DNA from: Dyella_B sp035508595
GTDB lineage: Bacteria > Pseudomonadota > Gammaproteobacteria > Xanthomonadales > Rhodanobacteraceae
Reading direction: 5' to 3'
Length of the DNA: 15,545 nucleotides
Assembly: GCA_035508595.1 (NCBI GenBank)
Contig: DATJMR010000032.1
Span: forward strand, 1-15,545
Shown here: piece by piece, positions 8,327 through 14,335 of the stretch
How positions within the stretch are numbered: the first letter of the stretch is position 1
How the letters are laid out: every line of letters begins with the position of its first letter
Position numbers and translations under genes: made by a program
The notes under the pieces: generated by a model
The model's database searches: none
Seen by the model: the letters and a program-made list of their open reading frames with translations, nothing else
Told to the model about the DNA's origin: nothing

Positions 8327-9538
8327 ATGCGTGTGACAACCCTTCCGCTGGCGGTGTCGGCCTCGACCACCACCTCTGCATTGGGCCTGGGCCTCGACGC
8401 CCATCTCGATGCGCTTCACCGGCAACGCAGTGGCCTGCGCACGAACGACTTCAGCAGCGCGCCGCTGGCTTGTTGGATCGGGCGCGTCGCCGGTTTGGAA
8501 ACCTATCCATTGCCGGCCGCTTACGCTCAGTGGGATTGCCGCAACAATCGCTTGGCCTGGATGGGGCTCAACCAGGACGACTTTCTGGCCAAAGTGCGGG
8601 CAGCGAGGCAACGTTACGGCGCAACGCGCCTTGCGCTGTTGTTAGGCACATCCACTGCAAGCATCGGCGCAACCGAAGAAGGCTACCGGCGTCTGGACGG
8701 CGAACGTTTGCCCGACGATCTGCATTGCACCGCCATCCATACACCTCACTCGTTGACCGCGTTCGTTGCCAAGGCGCTGGACATTGGCGGCCCATGCCTG
8801 ACCATTTCCACCGCATGCTCTTCCAGCGCCAAGGTTTTCGCCAGCGCGGAGCGGCTCATTCGACTGGGGCTCGTCGACGCGGCCGTCGTCGGCGGCGTCG
8901 ACTCGCTGTGCGACAGCACGTTGTTTGGCTTCAATGCGCTTGAACTGGTATCGCCCGAGCCGTGTCGCCCTTTCGACGCGCATCGGCGCGGCATTTCCAT
9001 CGGCGAAGCCGCCGGGTTCGCGCTGCTCGAACGTATCGATGCGCATACGGATACACCGTTACGGCTGCTCGGCTGCGGCGAATCGAGCGACGCACATCAC
9101 ATGTCGACACCCGATCCGGACGGCATCGGTGCAGAGCTTGCATTACGCGATGCGCTCGACCGCGCGCAGCTTGATATTTCGGATGTGGACTACGTCAACT
9201 TGCATGGCACGGCGAGTCACAAGAACGATGCCATGGAAGCTGCGTTGATCGCGCGGTTGTTTGCAGCCCACACGCGCGTGAGCTCTACCAAGGGGCTCAC
9301 GGGCCATACGCTCGGCGCCGCCGGCATCCTTGAAGCGACAATGACTTTGCTGGCTTTGCGCGAGGGTTTCGTGCCCGGCAATGCGGGCGTTCATCATGCC
9401 GACCCCGCGTGCTCGGCGCATTTTGCGTGGCATAACGAAGCTCGCGCATTGAAGGTTGCGCTCAGTCACTCGTTTGGATTTGGCGGCAGCAACGCATGCC
9501 TCGTCTTTGCACGTGTCGTGGCGGACAACGCCCCATGA
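8327..9538 (+). CDS. beta-ketoacyl-ACP synthase (aryl-polyene/xanthomonadin-type ketosynthase)
   Basis: A FabF-type condensing enzyme, predicted to extend the polyene chain with malonyl-ACP in the cytoplasm. The product is 403 aa, full length for the family. The catalytic triad is complete: Cys164 in TISTACSSSAKV, His293 in NLHGTASHKND and His327 in KGLTGHTLGAAG, with the conserved Lys322. The C-terminal GFGGSNA motif is at 384-390. It heads a run of three genes joined by 4 bp ATGA overlaps: the next gene starts inside its stop codon and encodes a chain-length-factor-like partner. That is the pattern of ketosynthase/chain-length-factor pairs in type II polyketide and aryl-polyene systems (ApeO with ApeC). 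The Shine-Dalgarno before ATG 8327 is weak (TTAGG). A housekeeping fatty-acid FabF role is unlikely given the neighbours. Confidence 0.9.
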   Translation: MRVTTLPLAVSASTTTSALGLGLDAHLDALHRQRSGLRTNDFSSAPLACWIGRVAGLETYPLPAAYAQWDCRNNRLAWMGLNQDDFLAKVRAARQRYGATRLALLLGTSTASIGATEEGYRRLDGERLPDDLHCTAIHTPHSLTAFVAKALDIGGPCLTISTACSSSAKVFASAERLIRLGLVDAAVVGGVDSLCDSTLFGFNALELVSPEPCRPFDAHRRGISIGEAAGFALLERIDAHTDTPLRLLGCGESSDAHHMSTPDPDGIGAELALRDALDRAQLDISDVDYVNLHGTASHKNDAMEAALIARLFAAHTRVSSTKGLTGHTLGAAGILEATMTLLALREGFVPGNAGVHHADPACSAHFAWHNEARALKVALSHSFGFGGSNACLVFARVVADNAP

Positions 9539-10326
9539 GCACGCTGCATATTCATGTGGAAGGCATTGGATTGTGGTCGCGGCAGATCGCGAATTTCGAT
9601 GCGCTACAACGAGTGCTCGGTGGTGAAACACCGGCGGCGCCTGCCATGCGCCCGGATGCGGCGGCGCTGTCGCCCAATGAACGGCGACGCGCCCCCGAAA
9701 GCGTGCTCGTCGCGATCGAGGCCGCTTCGCAAGCCGTCGCCATGAGCGGACGCGCCGTGGAACATTTAGCGTGTGTCTTTGCTTCGGCCTACGGCGATCA
9801 AGCCACCACAGACTACATGTGCCGCGTTTTGGCCGGCCGACCCACCGAACTCTCGCCGACACGGTTTCACAATTCCGTGCATAACGCCTCGGCCGGCTAT
9901 TGGACCATCGCTACCGGCTGCCACGCGCCCTCCAGCGCGGCATGCGCGGGGAGTGCAAGTTTCGGCTCCGCGCTGCTGGAGGCTGCCGCGCTGGCCTGTG
10001 CCGACCGTCGTCCCGTTATGCTGGTTTGCAGCGACACCGCCGGCACGGGCCCCCTTGGCGAGTTGATCGGATGCACGATCGCGTTCGGCTGTGCACTGGT
10101 CATCGCACCGGCTGCGCACACCGATATAACGTTGCATCTTACGACGAGGGCGGCATCCTGGCCCGATCACCCCGTACTGCCTGACGATTGCGCGACGTGG
10201 ATGCGCAGCAATCCTTCCGCCGCATGCTTGCCGCTGCTCGCCCTGCTGGCGCGTGGTCACGGCGAATGTGTGTTGGCGATATCGGAACAATCAGGGTTGC
10301 ACGTCCACAAGGAACCCGTGGCATGA
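9535..10326 (+). CDS. beta-ketoacyl synthase-like chain length factor (Ketoacyl-synt_2 type)
   Basis: The product is 263 aa, about two thirds of a normal ketosynthase, and resembles the short 'beta-ketoacyl synthase chain length factor' family found in aryl-polyene clusters (ApeC-like). Conserved landmarks are RFHNSVHNASAGYWTIATG (110-128), SSAACAGSASFGSALLEA (133-150) and LVCSDT (163-168). Aligned on the TACSSS of the neighbouring ketosynthase, the catalytic Cys position is Ala136 and a Cys sits one residue later (137). The His/His motifs of active ketosynthases are not seen. It is therefore probably the non-catalytic partner that shapes chain length in a heterodimer. Its ATG overlaps the ketosynthase stop by 4 bp, implying translational coupling and equal amounts of both subunits. 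The frame extends upstream to 9496, but that part overlaps the ketosynthase gene. Confidence 0.82.
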   Translation: MSTLHIHVEGIGLWSRQIANFDALQRVLGGETPAAPAMRPDAAALSPNERRRAPESVLVAIEAASQAVAMSGRAVEHLACVFASAYGDQATTDYMCRVLAGRPTELSPTRFHNSVHNASAGYWTIATGCHAPSSAACAGSASFGSALLEAAALACADRRPVMLVCSDTAGTGPLGELIGCTIAFGCALVIAPAAHTDITLHLTTRAASWPDHPVLPDDCATWMRSNPSAACLPLLALLARGHGECVLAISEQSGLHVHKEPVA

Positions 10327-11087
10327 GCGGCACACGGCGATGGTGCGTATTGATTCCTTGCCTCAACGAGGAGAAGGCGATCGTGTCGGTGGTGAAGTCC
10401 GTGTTGCGACTGGATGCGCCCGTGATCGTGATCGATGACGGCTCCGACGATCGCACGCCCGATATCGTCCGCTCGCTGCCTGTCACCTTGTTGCGTCATC
10501 CTTATCGGCAGGGCAAAGGGCAAGCCTTGCGCACGGGTTTTCGCGAAGCGCTGCGCCAAGGGTTCGATGCCGTCGTCACGATGGATGGCGATGGTCAGCA
10601 TCTGGCCGAAGATATTCCACGCCTGGTCGACGTAGGCCAACGTTTTCCCGATCACATCGTCATCGGCGCGCGCCTACTGCACCAAGACCAACAACCCAAG
10701 AGTCGCCGACGCGCCAATGCACTGGCGGACTGGGGCATTTCGTGGGCCTGCGCGCAGCCCATTGCCGATACGCAGAGCGGGCAACGCTGGTATCCGCGAG
10801 GCGCGCTGGACCTGGTGGAGCTGGACGCGCAGAATTTCGTATTCGAAGCGGCGGTATTGATCGCGGCGTCTCGCGAAAAAAAGTTGGGCATCGTGTCGGT
10901 GCCGATTGCCTCCCGTTACGAACGCTCCTTCCGGCTCAGCCATTTCAGCCCGGTGCGCGATGTCGCGCGCATCACTCTCTATACCATCGGCCGCATTTTC
11001 CATTACGGCAAAATCCGGGCGAGCTACAGCCGCTCCAGAACCGCCCCTTTGGTGGTGGACGACACGTATTCCCGGCGCATTGCTTGA
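10323..11087 (+). CDS. family 2 glycosyltransferase
   Basis: The product is 254 aa with a GT-A fold. The N-terminal strand and nucleotide-binding start is WCVLIPCLNEEKAI (7-20), followed by VIVIDDGSDDRT (34-45). The metal-binding DXD-type motif is TMDGDGQH (87-94). A QSGQRWYPRGAL segment (151-162) matches the QSGxR acceptor region of dolichyl-phosphate-mannose-synthase-like enzymes. No membrane helices are obvious. It overlaps the chain-length-factor gene by 4 bp (ATGA), so it belongs to the pigment operon. Glycosyltransferases of this type occur in aryl-polyene clusters and may attach a sugar to the polyene head or its lipid carrier; the substrate cannot be told from sequence. Its stop lies 5 bp from the stop of the convergent dehydratase gene. 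Confidence 0.88.
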   Translation: MSGTRRWCVLIPCLNEEKAIVSVVKSVLRLDAPVIVIDDGSDDRTPDIVRSLPVTLLRHPYRQGKGQALRTGFREALRQGFDAVVTMDGDGQHLAEDIPRLVDVGQRFPDHIVIGARLLHQDQQPKSRRRANALADWGISWACAQPIADTQSGQRWYPRGALDLVELDAQNFVFEAAVLIAASREKKLGIVSVPIASRYERSFRLSHFSPVRDVARITLYTIGRIFHYGKIRASYSRSRTAPLVVDDTYSRRIA

Positions 11088-11092
11088 CGGTG

Positions 11093-11533
11093 CTACGCGT
11101 CGGCATACATCACGGTCACGCGACCGGACGCATATAATTTTCCGTTTTGCCCAACGTTGAAGGTGTACTGCGCGCCGCGATCATCGGCATGGAAGCGATC
11201 GGCGTGGATATCCAGGCGACCCTCCGAGAGATCGATGTATTCGACCGCAAACCGCACATCCCGCACACTGACCAACCGGCCAGCGCGCAGCCTGGCTTCA
11301 CCTTGTGCGCTGGCAAGCAGCGCGCCGTGCACGGCCGTCGCTTGCGCGCCATATTCGATCAAATGCACAACATGCAGACCCGACTCGCTGCGCAGAGGAT
11401 GCTGTTCCGGCGCATATCGCTCGCCGATGGCGTGAATCGTCGTTTCGCTCCAATCCACCACGGCATCGATGAGCGCCATCGAGCCGGCATGCGGAATCCA
11501 CGCCTCCCAAACGCTTCGTGTCAGCACGCTCAT
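11093..11533 (-). CDS. ApeP-like hotdog-fold 3-hydroxyacyl-ACP dehydratase
   Basis: The product is 146 aa and fits the ApeP family of hotdog dehydratases. It has WIPHAGSMALIDAVVDW (12-28) with the likely catalytic His15, then HLIEYGAQATAVHGALLA (57-74), the characteristic central-helix motif. In aryl-polyene systems ApeP works with ApeI to remove water from the 3-hydroxyacyl-ACP and create each double bond. An ApeI-like gene lies two genes upstream here. Its start overlaps the stop of the acyltransferase gene by 4 bp, so it is the last gene of the minus-strand operon. The length is close to that of described relatives. A thioesterase role is the main alternative within the hotdog fold, but the context argues for dehydration. 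Confidence 0.82.
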   Translation of the reverse strand: MSVLTRSVWEAWIPHAGSMALIDAVVDWSETTIHAIGERYAPEQHPLRSESGLHVVHLIEYGAQATAVHGALLASAQGEARLRAGRLVSVRDVRFAVEYIDLSEGRLDIHADRFHADDRGAQYTFNVGQNGKLYASGRVTVMYADA

Positions 11534-12477
11534 GCCTCGCGCGCAGCACCTGCACCGGTCACGGCGGGCGCTTGTACGTTGTCTTGTTGCCAGAAATCGT
11601 AGAAGTTGAACCAGTTATACGGTTCCGCGCGAGCATGGTGCTCCAGGCGTTGCGCATAACGGCGCAGAACCTCGTCGATGGCCTGATGGCGTGCTTCGCG
11701 TGGAATGTCCACGCGTTCCATAAAAGGTTCGAAGCGAAGCGCGTAACGATTGCGGCCGCGGTAGAGGCCAAAGCACAACATCACAGGCACCTGCAGCGTG
11801 CTTGCCAACAGCCATGGACCTATGGGAAACGGCGCCGACTCGCCCAGAAAATTTACGCGGCGCAGTGTCTCGTGCGAACGCCCACGGTCCGCGAGCAGCG
11901 CCACCATACCGCCTGAGCGGCAGGTTTCCGCAACCGCCAAGGTGATGGCCGCGCCGCCTTGCGATACGTCGATCACCGCTTCACCGACCTGAGGAGCTAG
12001 TGCTTCGAGCAATTCGGTGATCGCCGGTGTTTTCTGCTTGTCCAGCAGCACGCGCAGCGGTACGTCGGGGCACCGCGCGGCCAGCACGCGCATCACTTCG
12101 AAACTGCCTTGGTGCGACCCGACCAGCAACACGCCGCGTCCTAGCGCGATGCGTTGCTGGAGCGCCTCGATGCCGCTCACCTCGATGTCGAAACCGCGCT
12201 CGCCGTGCGCGAGCAGATAGATGCGATCGAGCATGGTTGTTGCGAAGACATAAAGGTGCTTGAACACCTGCGAGGTTCGGGCCGGGCGACCGAACACGCG
12301 CGTCAGATAATCACGCGAGGCGCGACGTTCGGCACCGCGCCGTAGCATGTAATAAAAACTGATCGGGTAGAGACACAGCAGCAAAAAGCGGCGACCAAGA
12401 CGCAGCGCTGCGGCTACCAGCACGCCCAACCAGAACCGATTGCCGCCCTCTCGCTGATTTTGCCAATGCTCGCTCAC
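11530..12477 (-). CDS. HtrB/LpxL-family lysophospholipid acyltransferase
   Basis: The product is 315 aa. An N-terminal hydrophobic segment (about 16-45, FLLLCLYPISFYYML at the end) would anchor it to the inner membrane. The catalytic HX4E motif is GSHQGSFEV with His122 and Glu127. Later conserved pieces are LLADRG (around 193-198), the FPIGPWLLA stretch and the C-terminal EPYNWFNFYDFW, all typical of lipid A late acyltransferase relatives in pigment clusters. It probably transfers the finished polyene acyl chain from ACP to a lipid or glycerol acceptor rather than acylating lipid A; this is inferred from context. It overlaps genes on both sides by 4 bp, a tightly coupled operon position. Confidence 0.87.
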   Translation of the reverse strand: MSEHWQNQREGGNRFWLGVLVAAALRLGRRFLLLCLYPISFYYMLRRGAERRASRDYLTRVFGRPARTSQVFKHLYVFATTMLDRIYLLAHGERGFDIEVSGIEALQQRIALGRGVLLVGSHQGSFEVMRVLAARCPDVPLRVLLDKQKTPAITELLEALAPQVGEAVIDVSQGGAAITLAVAETCRSGGMVALLADRGRSHETLRRVNFLGESAPFPIGPWLLASTLQVPVMLCFGLYRGRNRYALRFEPFMERVDIPREARHQAIDEVLRRYAQRLEHHARAEPYNWFNFYDFWQQDNVQAPAVTGAGAAREA

Positions 12478-12785
12478 GCCGCACCCTCGAGCACGCCGCG
12501 TGCAAGCACCTGACCGTCGCGGCGCATTTCGAAGCGGACATGCCCGGACTTGTCCAACAGCTCAAGCTCAGCCATGTCCCCCGGCTGCAGCGGCGCCAGA
12601 AACTTCACCTCGCCGATACGCGCGATACGTTGATTGCGCCAATCGCGCAACGCTTCGGCAACCCGCTCCAGCACGATCACGCCGGGCACCAGCGGCTGTT
12701 CCGGGAAATGCCCGGGGAGGCAAGGATGTTCCGACGGTATGCAGAACGTCGTTCGGAAACCGGTATGGGAGGTGCGTTCGTCCAC
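12474..12785 (-). CDS. ApeI-like hotdog-fold 3-hydroxyacyl-ACP dehydratase
   Basis: The product is 103 aa, a short FabA/FabZ-type hotdog protein. The dehydratase signature GHFPEQPLVPGV is at 25-36 with the likely catalytic His26, and VKFLAPLQPGD at 60-70 is the second conserved strand. It probably pairs with the ApeP-like protein encoded two genes downstream. The start shown is a GTG with no convincing Shine-Dalgarno, and the frame stays open upstream through much of the 68 bp gap to the acyl carrier protein gene. The N-terminus is therefore the least certain part. The 3' end overlaps the acyltransferase gene by 4 bp. Confidence 0.8.
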   Translation of the reverse strand: MDERTSHTGFRTTFCIPSEHPCLPGHFPEQPLVPGVIVLERVAEALRDWRNQRIARIGEVKFLAPLQPGDMAELELLDKSGHVRFEMRRDGQVLARGVLEGAA

Positions 12786-12853
12786 GTGACTTGACCGCTG
12801 GGATACCGCACCGATGATGCCGGTCCGACCTGTCAGCCGGCTTAACCGCCCAA

Positions 12854-13123
12854 TCAGGCTGTTCGTTCCCGTTCAATGTGTTGGGAAAGCGCGTGCAAGC
12901 TGCTGAAGATGTGTTGGTTGTCCGGATGGTCCGAACGCAATTGCATACCGTAGCGTTTGGAAACGGCCAACGCGATTTCCAGCGCATCGATCGAATCCAG
13001 CCCCAGGTCGCCACCAAACAACGGTGCTTGCGGATCGATCTGCGCCGGATCGACCGTCTCCAGATTGAGCGCATCCACGATCAAGATGGCCAGTTCATGT
13101 TCGGCGGCGGTCTGCGTGGGCAT
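12854..13123 (-). CDS. acyl carrier protein of the polyene pathway
   Basis: The product is 89 aa, four-helix ACP size. The phosphopantetheine attachment motif is GGDLGLDSIDALEIAL, with the modified Ser at 44. The sequence around it (LETVDPAQIDPQAPLFGG before, VSKRYGMQL after) is typical of specialised ACPs rather than fatty-acid AcpP, which has the DSLD form. It would carry the growing polyene chain; the Xanthomonas counterpart is XanC. ATG 13123 was chosen because the longer open frame upstream (to 13249) is not ACP-like, though GGAG sits rather far away (about 14 bp). It is the first gene of the minus-strand operon and diverges from xanB2 across 93 bp. A 68 bp gap separates it from the ApeI-like gene. 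Confidence 0.9.
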   Translation of the reverse strand: MPTQTAAEHELAILIVDALNLETVDPAQIDPQAPLFGGDLGLDSIDALEIALAVSKRYGMQLRSDHPDNQHIFSSLHALSQHIERERTA

Positions 13124-13151
13124 GCGTGGTTTCAGGGCTCCGGATGCATCG

Positions 13152-13188
13152 CCAGCCCCCGGGGCTGGGTGGCCGGCCAGTGTAACAT
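13152..13188. promoter_or_regulatory. palindromes and possible promoter between the ACP gene and xanB2
   Basis: CCAGCCCC-C-GGGGCTGG (13152-13168) is a perfect 8 bp dyad around one central base, followed by the perfect palindrome TGGCCGGCCA (13170-13179). TAACAT at 13183-13188 (plus) and TATGTT at 13184-13189 (minus) could be overlapping -10 elements of the two divergent genes, but no clear -35 is visible. The arrangement suggests shared control of ACP and xanB2. Confidence 0.35.
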
Positions 13189-13216
13189 AGGGGTTCTGTT
13201 GCTCTTGGCTGCACGC

Positions 13217-14209
13217 ATGGTTCAGGTAAGCGAAAACCTGCAGGTTCAACCCGCGTTGCCGCGTACGCCCCGCGTCACCTACCGCTTGGCGCGGCTCGCC
13301 GACGCCCTGGCCGAACCCGGCACGCTTGCGGTTTTCGGCTTCGGCGCAGGCTCGCCCCAGGACGACGATCCGCGCTCGTTGCGGGTGCCGCTGGAATGCT
13401 TCGATGCGCCAGCCCCGCTGGAGCTATGGCAGGTCGATGGCGACATTGCTTGCGGTTGGCACGGTGCCGTGCGGTGGTCCAGCGGTGGCGGCTGGGTGTT
13501 TGCCGCCGTTGAAATGAACGAGCACGAGCACGGCGGCATGGAAGGCGCCGCCAGACAGGCTTATGCGGAGCTGCGCCGGTTCATGGGTACACGTCGTGAA
13601 CGCAGCGTGTTGCGCATCTGGAACTATATCGGCGATATCAACGAAGGCGACGGCGACGCGGAACGCTACAAGCAATTTTGCGACGGCCGTGCGTCCGGCT
13701 TGGGAGATTTTTTCGCGGACGGTTTTCCGGCCGCCACAGCCATCGGCCACCACAACGACCAGCATGTGCTGCAGATCTATTTACTGGCCAGCGTCGATCC
13801 GGGTACGCCGATAGAAAACCCTCGTCAGGTGAGCGCATGGCGTTATCCGCGCCAATACGGCCGCACCTCTCCGGGTTTTGCGCGAGCCATGTTGATGCCC
13901 GCGCACGATGCACTGGCCATTTCGGGAACGGCTGCGGTGGTCGGGCATGCGTCGGCCCACGAGGGCGATCTGGAAGCGCAGCTCAACGAAACGTTGACCA
14001 ATCTTGAAGCCTTGCTCAGCACCGCCGACATGTCGGCGGGATTCGACACGCATTCACCGTTAAAGGTCTACATTCGACACGCCACCGATGCGATACGGGT
14101 GCGAGAGGTTTTGCAGCGCCGGCTGCCCGGCGTGCCGGTACTCTTCATGCACGGCGATGTGTGCCGCCGCGAATTGTTGGTAGAGATCGACGGCTGGCGC
14201 TACGCCTGA
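13217..14209 (+). CDS. xanB2: XanB2-type chorismatase (3-/4-hydroxybenzoate synthase)
   Basis: XanB2 of Xanthomonas cleaves chorismate to 3-hydroxybenzoate, the starter of xanthomonadin, and 4-hydroxybenzoate, a ubiquinone precursor. The product is 330 aa, the expected size, and resembles the FkbO/Hyg5 chorismatase family. Key segments are RIWNYIGDINEGDGDAERYK (133-152) with FCDGR (154-158), the AIGHHNDQHVLQIYLLA strand (175-191), QVSAWRYPRQYG (204-215) and SGTAAVVGHASAHEGDLEAQ (236-255). The ATG at 13217 places the start just before the conserved N-terminal part. The frame is open back to 12878, but that stretch lies antisense to the ACP gene and is ignored. No clear Shine-Dalgarno is seen. 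It diverges from the ACP gene and ends 126 bp before the convergent glmU stop. Its presence ties the neighbouring polyketide genes to a xanthomonadin-like pigment. Confidence 0.92.
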   Translation: MVQVSENLQVQPALPRTPRVTYRLARLADALAEPGTLAVFGFGAGSPQDDDPRSLRVPLECFDAPAPLELWQVDGDIACGWHGAVRWSSGGGWVFAAVEMNEHEHGGMEGAARQAYAELRRFMGTRRERSVLRIWNYIGDINEGDGDAERYKQFCDGRASGLGDFFADGFPAATAIGHHNDQHVLQIYLLASVDPGTPIENPRQVSAWRYPRQYGRTSPGFARAMLMPAHDALAISGTAAVVGHASAHEGDLEAQLNETLTNLEALLSTADMSAGFDTHSPLKVYIRHATDAIRVREVLQRRLPGVPVLFMHGDVCRRELLVEIDGWRYA

Positions 14210-14225
14210 ATCGGCTCTTTTGTCA

Positions 14226-14330
14226 TCAGCGCATCGCCCCATACTTGCTCGCGAGACTTCGTGCGATGGAGGACTTGCCGGTGCCCGGCAAGCCGCCCAA
14301 GGCGACCCATAGGCCGACCGCTTGCGACAC
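14226..14330 (-). pseudogene. truncated P-loop ATP-binding protein fragment
   Basis: In the 126 bp gap between xanB2 and glmU the minus strand encodes a 34-codon frame from a GTG at 14330 to TGA at 14226. It contains GLWVALGGLPGTGKSSIARS (residues 6-25), a textbook Walker A P-loop with the hydrophobic strand before it and the helix after it. This matches the start of small kinase-like AAA proteins (for example ATP-binding proteins of the 'ALGGLPGSGKST' type). The sequence stops at KYGAMR, just where such proteins continue for another 100 or more residues, and the DNA beyond is the 3' end of xanB2. It lies 5 bp after the glmU stop on the same strand and could be translated by coupling. I read it as a gene remnant; a genuine small protein is possible but less likely. 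Confidence 0.6.
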
Positions 14331-14335
14331 TGCCG

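Noticed and set aside
12878..13216. N-terminal extension of the xanB2 frame
   Set aside because: It lies antisense to the ACP gene and has no chorismatase likeness; the conserved protein begins near 13217.
8327..14209. Mobile element or phage origin for the pigment locus
   Set aside because: No transposase, integrase, tRNA target site or direct repeats were seen at the borders; the only trace is the truncated P-loop frame.
14274..14292. Perfect hairpin CTTGCCGG-TGC-CCGGCAAG as terminator between xanB2 and glmU
   Set aside because: No T tract on either strand, and the symmetry comes from the codons of the P-loop GLPGTGK.
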